Shown one piece after another: positions 48,904 to 58,840 of a DNA stretch of 62,639 nt. Under the pieces are notes generated by a model that saw only the letters and a list, made by a program, of their open reading frames with translations, searched no databases and had not been told where the DNA came from. The translations under genes were made by a program, and so were the position numbers. The DNA lies in assembly GCF_003947455.1 (NCBI RefSeq), contig NZ_QHJH01000027.1, forward strand, positions 1 to 62,639, read 5' to 3'. This DNA comes from Streptomyces sp. WAC 04229. Its GTDB lineage: Bacteria; Actinomycetota; Actinomycetes; Streptomycetales; Streptomycetaceae. The stretch's first letter is position 1, and every line of letters begins with the position of its first letter.

Positions 48904-50220
48904 TCAGGATCGGCCCGGCGCGCCCCAGACGCGGGCGCGCAGCGGCATCCCGGAGTCGCCCGAGGCGGGCGTCTTCACGGCGAGGACCTGGTTGACGCCG
49001 ATGCGGTTGCGCTCGAAGGCGAGCGCGGAGGCGGCCATGTACAGCCGCCAGACGCGGGCGCGGCCGGGGCTGACCAGCTTCAGGGCCGACGTCCACTCGG
49101 CCTCCAGGTTGGCGACCCAGCGGCGCAGGGTGAACGCGTAGTGCTCCCGGATCGCCTCCACGTCGCGGACCTCGAACCCGGCCCGCTCCAGTTGCGTGAC
49201 CGTGGTGCCGACGGGGGCGAGTTCGCCGTCGGGGAAGACGTAGGCGTCGATGAACTCGTCGACCTGGTAGGCGGACTCGTCCCGCTGGGGGCGGCGGGCG
49301 ATCTGGTGGTTCAGCAGCCGTCCGCCGGGCTTGAGGAGCCGGTGCAGGTCGGTGGCGTACTCCAGATAGCGCTCGGCGCCGACGTGCTCGGCCATGCCGA
49401 TGGACGAGATGGCGTCGTACGGCCCGTCGGACACGTCCCGGTAGTCCTGGACGCGGATCTCCACGCGGTCGGTGAGGCCCTCGTCGGCGACGCGCTTGCG
49501 GGCGTACACCGCCTGTTCCTGGGAGAGCGTCACACCGACGACGCTCACCCCGTGCTCGCGGGCCGCGTGGATCGCCATGGACCCCCAGCCGCAGCCGACG
49601 TCGAGGAGGCGCTGATTGGGGCTCAGGCCGAGCTTGCGACTGACGAGTTCGAGCTTGTCGCGCTGGGCGTCCTCCAGGGTGCCGCCCTCGGCCGGAGGGG
49701 CCGGCCAGTAGGCGCAGGAGTACACCATGGACGGGCCGAGGACGAGTTCGTAGAAGTCGTTGCCCACGTCGTAGTGGTGGCTGATGGCCCGTCTGTCGCT
49801 GCGCTTGGTGTGCAGGTGGCCGCGGGCCCGGCGGATCTCCTCCGGCGGCGGTGCGGGCGGCAGCGGCGGCCCGGCGAGCCGCACCAGTCCGCGTACGGCG
49901 GCCCGGACCTCGGGGTCGCGCAGCGCCTCGGCCAGGCCGCGGGCGTCCTCGCCCCGCTCCCAGACGAGTCCGGCCATCGCTTCGAGGACGGTGTAGAGGT
50001 CCCCGTCGACGTCGAGGTCGCCGGCCACCCAGGCACGGGCCAGGCCGAGTTCACCCGGCTTGAACAGCAGGCGGCGCAGGGCCCTGCGGTTGCGGACGAC
50101 GAGGGTCGGCGCACCCGGCGGGCCCGCCTCAGAACCGTCCCAGGCGCGGATGCGCACCCTCAGGGGTGCTCCCAGCAACTGTTCGAAGAGGTTCTGCAGC
50201 CGCAGCGCGGCGTCAGCCAT
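48904..50220 (-). CDS. Cyclopropane-fatty-acyl-phospholipid synthase family methyltransferase
   Basis: This 438-aa enzyme transfers a methyl or methylene group from SAM to unsaturated acyl chains of membrane lipids. The N-terminal lipid-binding segment (1-130) is followed by HYDVGNDFYELVLGPSMVYSCAYW, the SAM motif LLDVGCGWGSMAIHAA, ITLSQEQ-like VTLSQEQAVYARKRV and SIGMAEHVG. ATG 50220 is used. The gene stands alone between terminators. It could form cyclopropane or 10-methyl branched lipids; it lacks the adjacent FAD partner typical of the 10-methyl system. Confidence 0.92.
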   Translation of the reverse strand: MADAALRLQNLFEQLLGAPLRVRIRAWDGSEAGPPGAPTLVVRNRRALRRLLFKPGELGLARAWVAGDLDVDGDLYTVLEAMAGLVWERGEDARGLAEALRDPEVRAAVRGLVRLAGPPLPPAPPPEEIRRARGHLHTKRSDRRAISHHYDVGNDFYELVLGPSMVYSCAYWPAPPAEGGTLEDAQRDKLELVSRKLGLSPNQRLLDVGCGWGSMAIHAAREHGVSVVGVTLSQEQAVYARKRVADEGLTDRVEIRVQDYRDVSDGPYDAISSIGMAEHVGAERYLEYATDLHRLLKPGGRLLNHQIARRPQRDESAYQVDEFIDAYVFPDGELAPVGTTVTQLERAGFEVRDVEAIREHYAFTLRRWVANLEAEWTSALKLVSPGRARVWRLYMAASALAFERNRIGVNQVLAVKTPASGDSGMPLRARVWGAPGRS

Positions 50221-50362
50221 GGCGTACCTCCGTGACGTGCGATCCCGGAATGTCCAACACCACGTAAACACCTGGGAGCCCGCCGCACAGTCCCCGGCAC
50301 GCGTTACGACTCGGCAAAATACTTGTACACACCACGGAATCCCCGTTCCGCCGGAGCAACGC

Positions 50363-50402
50363 GAAGGGGCCGCCCGCACCACGGATGGCGGGCGGCCCCT
50401 TC
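50363..50402 (-). terminator. Terminator after the ndh gene
   Basis: GAAGGGGCCGCCCGC (50363-50377) pairs perfectly with 50388-50402 around a 10-base loop, 39 bases beyond the NADH dehydrogenase stop. Confidence 0.85.
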
Positions 50403-50440
50403 GGGGTACCGCGGGTACTACCGACGCTCGGGAGCCGGGG

Positions 50441-51859
50441 TCAGGAGGCCTTGGCCTTCTCCTCGGACTTCTCCGACGACGCGGCCTTGTCGCCCTGGCC
50501 GGCGGCGACCGGCGGCGCGACCGGCGCCGGCTTGGCGGCCTCGTAGAACTCCTCGCGCGGGGTCTCCATCGCACCGAGGGAGACGACCTCGCGCTTGAGG
50601 AACATGCCGAGCGTCCAGTCCGCGAAGACGCGGATCTTCCGGTTGAACGTCGGCATCGCCATGCCGTGGTAGCCACGGTGCATGTACCAGGCGAGACGGC
50701 CCTTGAGCTTGATCTTCATCTTGCCCATGACGATCATCGCGACGCCCTTGTGCAGGCCGAGGCCCGCCACCGCGCCCTTGTTGGCGTGGCTGTACTCCTT
50801 CTGCGGGAAGCCCCGCATGCCGGAGATCACGTTGTCGCCGAGGACCTTGGCCTGACGCAGCGCGTGCTGGGCGTTCGGCGGGCACCAGGCGTTCTCGTTG
50901 CCCGCCTTGCGGCCGACGAGGTCCGGCACCTGGGCGTTGTCGCCCGCGGCCCAGATGTAGTCGGTGCCCTTGACCTGGAGGGTCGGCTCGCAGTCGACGT
51001 GGCCGCGGGGACCCAGCGGCAGGCCGAAGCGCGAGAGCGCCGGGTTGGGCTTGACGCCGGCCGTCCACACGATGGTGTTGGAGTCGACCTCAAGACCGTT
51101 CTTCAGCACCACGTGGCCGTCGACGCAGGAGTCCATGGAGGTGGACAGGTAGACCTCGACACCGCGGCCCTCGAGGTGCTCCTTGCCGTACTGGCCGAGC
51201 TTGGGGCCGACCTCGGGGAGGATCTTGTCGGCGGCGTCGACGAGGACGAAGCGCATGTCCTCGCGGGAGACGTTGGTGTAGTACTTGGCCGCGTCGCGGG
51301 CCATGTCCTCGACCTCACCGATGGTCTCCGCGCCGGCGAAACCGCCGCCGATGAAGACGAAGGTGAGCGCCTTGCGGCGGATCTCCTCGTCGGTGGTGGA
51401 GTCGGCCTTGTCGAGCTGCTCCAGGACGTGGTTGCGCAGGCCGATGGACTCCTCGATGCCCTTCATGCCGATGCCCTGCTCGGCGAGGCCGGGGATCGGG
51501 AAGGTGCGGGAGACCGCGCCCATCGCGATGACCAGGTAGTCGAAGGGCAGCTCGTACGCCTCGCCCACCAGCGGGGCGATCGTGGCGACCTTGCGGTCCT
51601 GGTCGATGGTGGTGACCCGGCCGGTGAGGACCTCCGCCTTGGGGAGCACGCGCCTGAGGGGGACGACGACGTGTCGGGGGGAGATGCTGCCGGCGGCGGC
51701 TTCGGGGAGGAAGGGCTGGTAGGTCATGTACGACCGCGGGTCGACGACGGTGACGGTCGCCTCGCCGTAACGCATCTTCTTCTGGATGCGTCGAGCTGCG
51801 TACAGGCCTACGTACCCACCGCCTACTACGAGGATCCTGGGACGCTCCGTGGTGCTCAT
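50441..51859 (-). CDS. ndh: Type II NADH dehydrogenase (NDH-2)
   Basis: This non-proton-pumping enzyme passes electrons from NADH to menaquinone. It has 472 aa. The FAD motif ILVVGGGYVGLYAARR is at about 8-23. The NADH-binding motif FVFIGGGFAGAETIGE, WTAGVKPNP and IWAAGDNAQVPD follow. The C-terminal membrane-binding part has GRLAWYMHRGYHG and a final Lys/Glu/Ala-rich tail. I chose ATG 51859 (MSTTERPRILVV). A Rex-type operator lies 308 bases upstream, consistent with redox control known for ndh in S. coelicolor. Confidence 0.94.
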   Translation of the reverse strand: MSTTERPRILVVGGGYVGLYAARRIQKKMRYGEATVTVVDPRSYMTYQPFLPEAAAGSISPRHVVVPLRRVLPKAEVLTGRVTTIDQDRKVATIAPLVGEAYELPFDYLVIAMGAVSRTFPIPGLAEQGIGMKGIEESIGLRNHVLEQLDKADSTTDEEIRRKALTFVFIGGGFAGAETIGEVEDMARDAAKYYTNVSREDMRFVLVDAADKILPEVGPKLGQYGKEHLEGRGVEVYLSTSMDSCVDGHVVLKNGLEVDSNTIVWTAGVKPNPALSRFGLPLGPRGHVDCEPTLQVKGTDYIWAAGDNAQVPDLVGRKAGNENAWCPPNAQHALRQAKVLGDNVISGMRGFPQKEYSHANKGAVAGLGLHKGVAMIVMGKMKIKLKGRLAWYMHRGYHGMAMPTFNRKIRVFADWTLGMFLKREVVSLGAMETPREEFYEAAKPAPVAPPVAAGQGDKAASSEKSEEKAKAS

Positions 51860-52166
51860 GCCATCGAGTATCCACCCGCCCCAGGGGGGTCGTTCGTGCG
51901 CCCCTTCACAAGCTCTTGTTAGGTCTGTGTTACCATCCGCCACTCACGTGACGGAGATCATGGTGAGGAGAGGAACCGGACCCCCTCACACCCCGTTGTC
52001 AATGCCGCGTGAGCTGCTCCTCCGCGCCGCCGGGGAGGGCGGACCACCCGCTCCCGGCCCGTCTTCGAGGCACCCTCCGAGCACCGTCCTGAACACGTTC
52101 AAAGGGCAGTTGACACCCCAAAAGGGTCAACGACCGCGCTTTCGTCGTCCGACAGGGCCCAATTCC

Positions 52167-52184
52167 TTGTGAAGAACTTCACGA
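52167..52184. promoter_or_regulatory. Rex-type operator (ROP)
   Basis: TTGTGAAGAACTTCACGA matches the published Rex consensus TTGTGAANNNNTTCACAA except for one base. Rex is the NADH/NAD sensor that represses respiratory genes in Streptomyces. The site is upstream of ndh on the minus strand, 308 bases from its start codon. Confidence 0.75.
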
Positions 52185-52343
52185 ACTTTCCGGACGGGAC
52201 GTCACCGGGAGGCCCGTGAGGCCCCCCGGCGGCCGCTCAATCGTCGTCCGTCCTGCTCAGACCGGCACCCCGCAGGGCTATGCGACCGACCACGCGATGC
52301 CGTCGAGGATCGCCCACGAACGCAACTCGCGACAGATACCAAC

Positions 52344-52365
52344 GTGTACACGAGCGCGCGTACAC
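52344..52365. promoter_or_regulatory. Autoregulatory operator of the toxin-antitoxin pair
   Basis: Arms GTGTAC and GTACAC are separated by 10 bases, and the left arm is itself in the palindrome CGTGTACACG. The TGTACA core is the one known from YefM-YoeB-type operators. It lies immediately upstream of the antitoxin ATG. Confidence 0.6.
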
Positions 52366-52372
52366 TGGGCTC

Positions 52373-52645
52373 ATGACTGAGAACACCGTGACCGTACGGG
52401 AAGCCCGAGCCCACCTCGCCGACCACATCAACCGGGCCGAGGAAGGTGTCCCGACCGTCATCACGCGCAACGGCGCACCGGTGGCGGCCGTGGTTCCGAT
52501 CTCGGACTTCGAAGCGTTGGAGGAAGCCGCCGACGTGATGTTGGCGCGCGAGGCCGAAGCCGTGCTGGCCGAGGGCGGCGCCACCGTGACGATGGCGGAA
52601 CTGCTGGCGGACCTGTTCACCGAGAAGGACGGCGAGGCGGCGTGA
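52373..52645 (+). CDS. Phd/YefM family antitoxin
   Basis: This 90-aa antitoxin has the N-terminal DNA-binding Phd fold (TVTVREARAHLADHINRAEEGVPTVITRNGAPVAAVVPISDFEAL). The acidic C-terminal tail (AVLAEGGATVTMAELLADLFTEKDGE) should wrap the toxin. It is encoded first and its stop overlaps the toxin start (GTGA). The palindrome ending 8 bases before its ATG suggests autorepression. Confidence 0.9.
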   Translation: MTENTVTVREARAHLADHINRAEEGVPTVITRNGAPVAAVVPISDFEALEEAADVMLAREAEAVLAEGGATVTMAELLADLFTEKDGEAA

Positions 52646-52911
52646 AGTACGCCTTTCGGTTCACCGCGGCGGCGCAGCGTCAGCTTCGGGCCGTCAGCCG
52701 ACCCGACGCCATGCGCATCCTGACCGCGCTGACCGCACTCGGTGACGACCCGTACCGCCAGGACGCCGACGTCAAGAAGCTCACCGGCCCGTCGGGCCTC
52801 TACCGGCTCAGGGTCGGTAGCTACCGGGTCGCCTACCAGATCAACGATGGTGAACTCGTCGTCCTCGTGGTCAAGGTGGGCGACCGGCGGGACGTCTACC
52901 GCAACCTGTGA
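52642..52911 (+). CDS. RelE/ParE family toxin
   Basis: This 89-aa protein with the RelE fold has KYAFRFTAAAQRQLRAVSRPDAMRIL, then KKLTGPSGLYRLRVGSYRVAYQIND and VVKVGDRRDVYRNL. The basic and aromatic C-terminal set (Arg in YRLRVG and YRVAY, then Tyr near the end) is that of ribosome-dependent mRNA interferases such as RelE. GTG 52642 overlaps the antitoxin stop by 4 bases. Confidence 0.88.
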   Translation: MKYAFRFTAAAQRQLRAVSRPDAMRILTALTALGDDPYRQDADVKKLTGPSGLYRLRVGSYRVAYQINDGELVVLVVKVGDRRDVYRNL

Positions 52912-52920
52912 CGCCCCGCC

Positions 52921-52944
52921 CGGCACCGGCACCGGCACCGGCAC
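52921..52944. repeat. Hexanucleotide microsatellite (CGGCAC)4
   Basis: Four perfect copies of CGGCAC lie between the toxin stop and the Ppx/GppA stop, outside any coding sequence. They could vary in number between strains. Confidence 0.85.
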
Positions 52945-52948
52945 CGCC

Positions 52949-53902
52949 TCAGCGAGCCTCGGAGGCGCAACTCCAAGCAATGCCGTCGAGGATGTCGTGC
53001 TCGCTCACGACGACCTCCTCCGCACCCGTCCGCTCCATGATCGAGAGCAGCACCAGCGCGCCCGCCGCGATCACGTCGACGCGGCCCGGGTGCATGGAGG
53101 GGACGGCCGCCCGCTCGGCGTGCGTGGAGCGCAGCAGCCAGTCGGTGATCTCCCGGACCCGGTCCCGGGAGACCCGGGAGTGGTGGATGGCGGCCGAGTC
53201 GTACTCCGGCAGCTCCTGCGCGATGGCGGACACCGTCGTCACCGACCCGGCCAGCCCGACCAGCGTGCGCGCCTCACGCAGCGGCACCGTCTCCTCGGCG
53301 AGGTCGAGGGCCGCCTCGATGTCGGCCCGCATCGCCGCGACCTGCTCGGCGGTGGGCGGGTCGGTCACCGCGCCCTCGCGCACCAGGTGCCGCTCGGTCA
53401 TCCGCACGCAGCCGACGTCCACCGAACGGGCGGCGCGCACCCGGTCGTCGCCCACCACGAACTCGGTGGAGCCGCCGCCGATGTCGATGACGAGGTAGGG
53501 CCGGTCGAGGTGGTCGCGCCCCGCCAGCTCCCTGGTCGCCCCGGTGAAGGAGAACTCCGCCTCCTGGTCGCCGGAGATGACCTCCGGCTCCACGCCGAGG
53601 ATGTCCAGCACCCCGCGCACGAAGTCGTCGCGATTCTCCGCGTCCCGGGAGGCGGAGGTCGCCACGAAGCGCAGCCGCTCGGCGCCGTGCTCCTTGATCA
53701 CCTCGGCGTACTCGCGGCAGGCGGCGAAGGTCCGCTCCAGCGCCTGAGGCGCCAGCCTGCCGGTGCGGTCGACACCCTGACCGAGCCGCACGATGGTCAT
53801 GCGGCGGTCCAGGTCGGTCAGCTCACCGGTGGCCGGGTCCGCGTCCGCGACCAGCAGCCGGATGGAGTTCGTACCGCAGTCCACGGCGGCGACCCGGGTC
53901 AC
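52949..53902 (-). CDS. Ppx/GppA family exopolyphosphatase/pppGpp phosphatase
   Basis: This 317-aa enzyme of the actin-like ASKHA fold removes terminal phosphate from polyphosphate or pppGpp. Motifs are VAAVDCGTNSIRLLVAD (phosphate 1), ATSASRDAENRDDF, ISGDQEAEFSFTGA, VIDIGGGSTEFV (phosphate 2) and GLAGSVTTVSAI. It lacks the C-terminal HD domain of longer members. GTG 53902 overlaps the DUF501 stop (GTGA), so the two are coupled. Confidence 0.93.
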   Translation of the reverse strand: MTRVAAVDCGTNSIRLLVADADPATGELTDLDRRMTIVRLGQGVDRTGRLAPQALERTFAACREYAEVIKEHGAERLRFVATSASRDAENRDDFVRGVLDILGVEPEVISGDQEAEFSFTGATRELAGRDHLDRPYLVIDIGGGSTEFVVGDDRVRAARSVDVGCVRMTERHLVREGAVTDPPTAEQVAAMRADIEAALDLAEETVPLREARTLVGLAGSVTTVSAIAQELPEYDSAAIHHSRVSRDRVREITDWLLRSTHAERAAVPSMHPGRVDVIAAGALVLLSIMERTGAEEVVVSEHDILDGIAWSCASEAR

Positions 53903-54441
53903 TGGGCGTCCTCCTGATCGGCGGGACCGGCGGGCGTCACGCACGGACCCTTGCGCCACCACTCGGGCAGCAGCGCGATCGCCTCGTCGCCCAGCGGATT
54001 GACGCCGGGTCCGGCCGCCAGCGAATGGGCGACCAGCACGTGCAGGCACTTGACCCGGTCCGGCATGCCGCCCGCGCTCGGGAAACCGGTCAGCTCCTCG
54101 ATCTCGTCGCGGCGCCGGATGTAGTCCTCGTGCGCCGCGCGGTAGGCGGCGGCCAGCTCCGGGTCGGCGGCGAGGCGCTCGGTCATCTCCTTCATCACGC
54201 CGTTCGCCTCCAGCGTGCCGATGGCGGAGGCCGCCTTCGGGCACGTCAGGTAGTACAGCGTCGGGAAGGGGGTGCCGTCGGGCAGCCGCGGCGCCGTCTC
54301 CACGACGTCCGGCTGCCCGCAGGGGCAGCGGTGCGCGATGGCGCGCAGGCCGCGCGGAGGACGGCCGAGCTGCTGCTTGAAGGCCAGCACGTCCGCGTCG
54401 GTGGGCTCGGTGCGCGGCGTGGTCGGCGGGGGAGTCTGCAT
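53899..54441 (-). CDS. DUF501 family protein
   Basis: This 180-aa conserved actinobacterial protein has a Cys-rich front (AHRCPCGQPDVVETAPRLPDGTPFPTLYYLTCP), which may bind a metal, then KCLHVLVAHSLA and NPLGDEAIALLPEWW. It always seems to accompany ftsB-type and Ppx genes in this order, as recalled for Streptomyces and mycobacteria. Function unknown. Confidence 0.88.
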   Translation of the reverse strand: MQTPPPTTPRTEPTDADVLAFKQQLGRPPRGLRAIAHRCPCGQPDVVETAPRLPDGTPFPTLYYLTCPKAASAIGTLEANGVMKEMTERLAADPELAAAYRAAHEDYIRRRDEIEELTGFPSAGGMPDRVKCLHVLVAHSLAAGPGVNPLGDEAIALLPEWWRKGPCVTPAGPADQEDAQ

Positions 54442-54490
54442 GACTGTCTTCTGCTGGTCTTCCTGTTGAGTCAGTGCCGGCGCGGTCGGT

Positions 54491-54973
54491 TCACGGCCGG
54501 CGGGCGGCGGCGTCGGCCTTGTCGACACCGTCCCAGACGTTCCGGTACCAGGGGCGGTCGGCGCCGCCGGACTCGGCGCGGGCCTTCCTGGCGGCATCCG
54601 GGTCGACGACGACGAACCCCGTCTCCCCCGGCATCACGTAGTGCAGCCGCAGCCGGACCTGCTGCTCGGCGTAGGCGTCGTCCTGCCAGCGCGCCTTGAG
54701 GTCGCGCAGCTCCTCGACCCGGTCCCGGGTCTCCTGCTGCTCCCGCCGCAGGTCGGCGATCTCGGCGCGCTGGGCGACGTACTGCCGTATCGGATAGGCG
54801 AGCGCCACGACGAGCGAGCAGAGCACCATCGCGAGCAGCGCGGCCCGGCCGGTCAGCCGGGAGCGACGGGCCTGGCGCTTGGTCTGCGAGCGGTAGACCC
54901 GGGCCGCGGTCTGCTCCCCGATGATCCGGATCCTGGTCGCGGTGGAGAAACGGTCCCGGTCCTTCACCGCCAT
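54491..54973 (-). CDS. Septum formation initiator FtsB/DivIC family protein
   Basis: This 160-aa bitopic division protein has a basic cytoplasmic N-terminus (residues 1-45), one membrane helix (about 46-66, AALLAMVLCSLVVALAYPI) and an extracytoplasmic coiled coil (QRAEIADLRREQQETRDRVEELRDL). The YVMPGETGFVVVDPD segment typical of the family follows. It links divisome components at the septum. It sits 49 bases upstream of DUF501 and 99 bases downstream of eno, in the usual actinobacterial order. Confidence 0.93.
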   Translation of the reverse strand: MAVKDRDRFSTATRIRIIGEQTAARVYRSQTKRQARRSRLTGRAALLAMVLCSLVVALAYPIRQYVAQRAEIADLRREQQETRDRVEELRDLKARWQDDAYAEQQVRLRLHYVMPGETGFVVVDPDAARKARAESGGADRPWYRNVWDGVDKADAAARRP

Positions 54974-55072
54974 GTCTGTCCCCGCTTCCCGTCCACACGT
55001 GCGTACGTCCCCGCACACGGTACGGGACCGAGTACGGGGACGTACGTACGACGCCGCCTGTGACGGCGGCGC

Positions 55073-56431
<1,359 letters not shown>

Positions 56432-56493
56432 CTAACCGGCTCCGGGCGATCGGCCAGCCGATCGCCCACCCGCTGGACAGAACCGAGAGTAAA

Positions 56494-56512
56494 TTGTTTC
56501 TGAACGAAACAA
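56494..56512. promoter_or_regulatory. Inverted repeat TTGTTTC-TGAAC-GAAACAA upstream of eno
   Basis: This is a perfect 7-bp dyad with a 5-base spacer, about 140 bases upstream of the enolase start in an A/T-rich patch (56486-56516). It overlaps a possible minus-strand promoter (TTGTTT ... TTTACT) and may be the operator of a carbon-responsive regulator. Confidence 0.5.
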
Positions 56513-56533
56513 AGAGGACCGGGCGACGGGCGC

Positions 56534-56579
56534 AAAAATCCCGCCCCGGTGCGTACGGGGGACACGCACCGGGGCGGGA
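56534..56579 (-). terminator. Rho-independent terminator of the first rpf gene
   Basis: TCCCGCCCCGGTGCGT pairs perfectly over 16 bp (56539-56554 and 56564-56579). On the minus strand TTTTTGCG follows directly, giving a classical intrinsic terminator. Confidence 0.92.
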
Positions 56580-56596
56580 GTCGCGACAGGCGCCGC

Positions 56597-57651
<1,055 letters not shown>

Positions 57652-58692
57652 CTACTTTTCGCCCGATTCGCCCGTGACCGTGAGCGTCTGACCGGGCAGG
57701 ATGCGGTCGGGGTCCTGGCCGACGACCCTCTCGTTGTCGGAGTAGAGCGCACGCCACCCCCCGTCGACGCCAAGGGAGTCGGCGATGGCCCAGAGGTTGT
57801 CCCCGGAACGGACGATGTACGAGCCGCCGTCGGCGTCCGTCGACCCTCCGTCACGCGAGGCGTGCCGGCCCGAGGTGCTGTCGGTGAGGCCCTTCCAGCG
57901 CCCGTCCTCGTCCGCACTGTCACCGCGGTGCTTGCCCGAGCCCGACGAGGGGTCGGCGGTCTCCGGTTCAGCGGTGCGGCGGTCACTTTCGGGCGATGTG
58001 CCCGTCTTGGCGGATTGATCCTTGCCGCCGGACGCGTCGTCAGAGGAACCCCGCTCGGAGGACGGAGAGGGCGACGAAGAGGACGAAGCGGACGCGCCCG
58101 GAGTCGGCTCGGTCTCCCTCTCCGGTCCCGACGGCGACGACGCGTCGGACGACTCGGATGATTCGGGCGACTCGGGCGAGTCCGACGCCTTGGGCGAACC
58201 CGTCGGCTGGGGCGTCTCGGACCCGGCGGCCGCCGATCCGGCGGGGTCGGGGGTGTCCGACGTCTTCGGGGCCTGCGAACCCTCCGACGCACCGTCACCC
58301 GTCGGCGCGGTGGCGCCCGGGGGGTTGCCGAGACCCGCGAGCAGCCCGCAGGTCGGCCAGGCCGCGATGCCCTGGTCCGCGTACAGCTTCTCGGCGATTC
58401 TTATCTGCTGGGAGCGGCTGGCCTGGTCGGCGCTGGCCGCGTACTCCAGACCGCCGTACCGCTCCCACGCCTCCTGGGGAAGCTGGAGGCCGCCGTAGTA
58501 GCCGTTGCCGGCGTTCTGGCTCCAGGCGCCGCCGGTCTCGCACTCGGCGACCTGGTCCCAGTTCACCCCGGCCGCGTGGGCGCCGGTGGCGCCGAGCAGC
58601 GGGATGGCGATGGCGGAGCCGGTCACTCCGGCGGCGACGACCAGTGCGGGAGCCTGGCGGGGGCGGCGATGACGACCGTTCCCGGAGAGCAT
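57652..58692 (-). CDS. Secreted Rpf-type transglycosylase with Ser-rich linker and LysM domain
   Basis: This 346-aa paralogue of the preceding protein has a signal peptide (1-41, ending GAHAAG) and an Rpf domain with [27 protein letters not shown] (catalytic Glu in CETGG) and WPTCGLL. Its linker of about 170 residues is dominated by Ser, Pro, Glu and Asp, and a LysM follows (YIVRSGDNLWAIADSLGV ... ILPGQTLTV). ATG 58692 follows AAGG. No riboswitch precedes it, so it is controlled differently from its neighbour. Confidence 0.93.
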   Translation of the reverse strand: MLSGNGRHRRPRQAPALVVAAGVTGSAIAIPLLGATGAHAAGVNWDQVAECETGGAWSQNAGNGYYGGLQLPQEAWERYGGLEYAASADQASRSQQIRIAEKLYADQGIAAWPTCGLLAGLGNPPGATAPTGDGASEGSQAPKTSDTPDPAGSAAAGSETPQPTGSPKASDSPESPESSESSDASSPSGPERETEPTPGASASSSSSPSPSSERGSSDDASGGKDQSAKTGTSPESDRRTAEPETADPSSGSGKHRGDSADEDGRWKGLTDSTSGRHASRDGGSTDADGGSYIVRSGDNLWAIADSLGVDGGWRALYSDNERVVGQDPDRILPGQTLTVTGESGEK

Positions 58693-58760
58693 GCGACGAC
58701 CTTTCACAGACGACGGGGACAGTGCGGCGGGTGATGCTCGTCGCCACACTGGTTCGTGAA

Positions 58761-58788
58761 CGTATAGGCATATGATCGCTTGTCACAA
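58761..58788 (-). promoter_or_regulatory. Promoter of the second rpf gene
   Basis: On the minus strand TTGTGA (58783-58788) and TATACG (58761-58766) are separated by 16 bases, a plausible housekeeping promoter about 70 bases upstream of the ATG. Confidence 0.5.
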
Positions 58789-58840
58789 GTTCATGCCGCG
58801 CAGATCACGTGAAGATCACAGAGTTGAGGGCGTGTCATGT

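Larger units (their letters stand above)
51860..52372. other. 513-base gene-free control region between ndh and the toxin-antitoxin pair
   Basis: It holds a Rex-like site (52167-52184) and an imperfect inverted repeat GTTGACaCCC...GGGTCAAC (52109-52131). On the minus strand the latter supplies a possible -35 TTGACC. The antitoxin operator is at 52344-52365. An A/T-richer patch with TTAGGTCTGTGTTACC lies at 51919-51934. I see no gene here. Confidence 0.55.
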
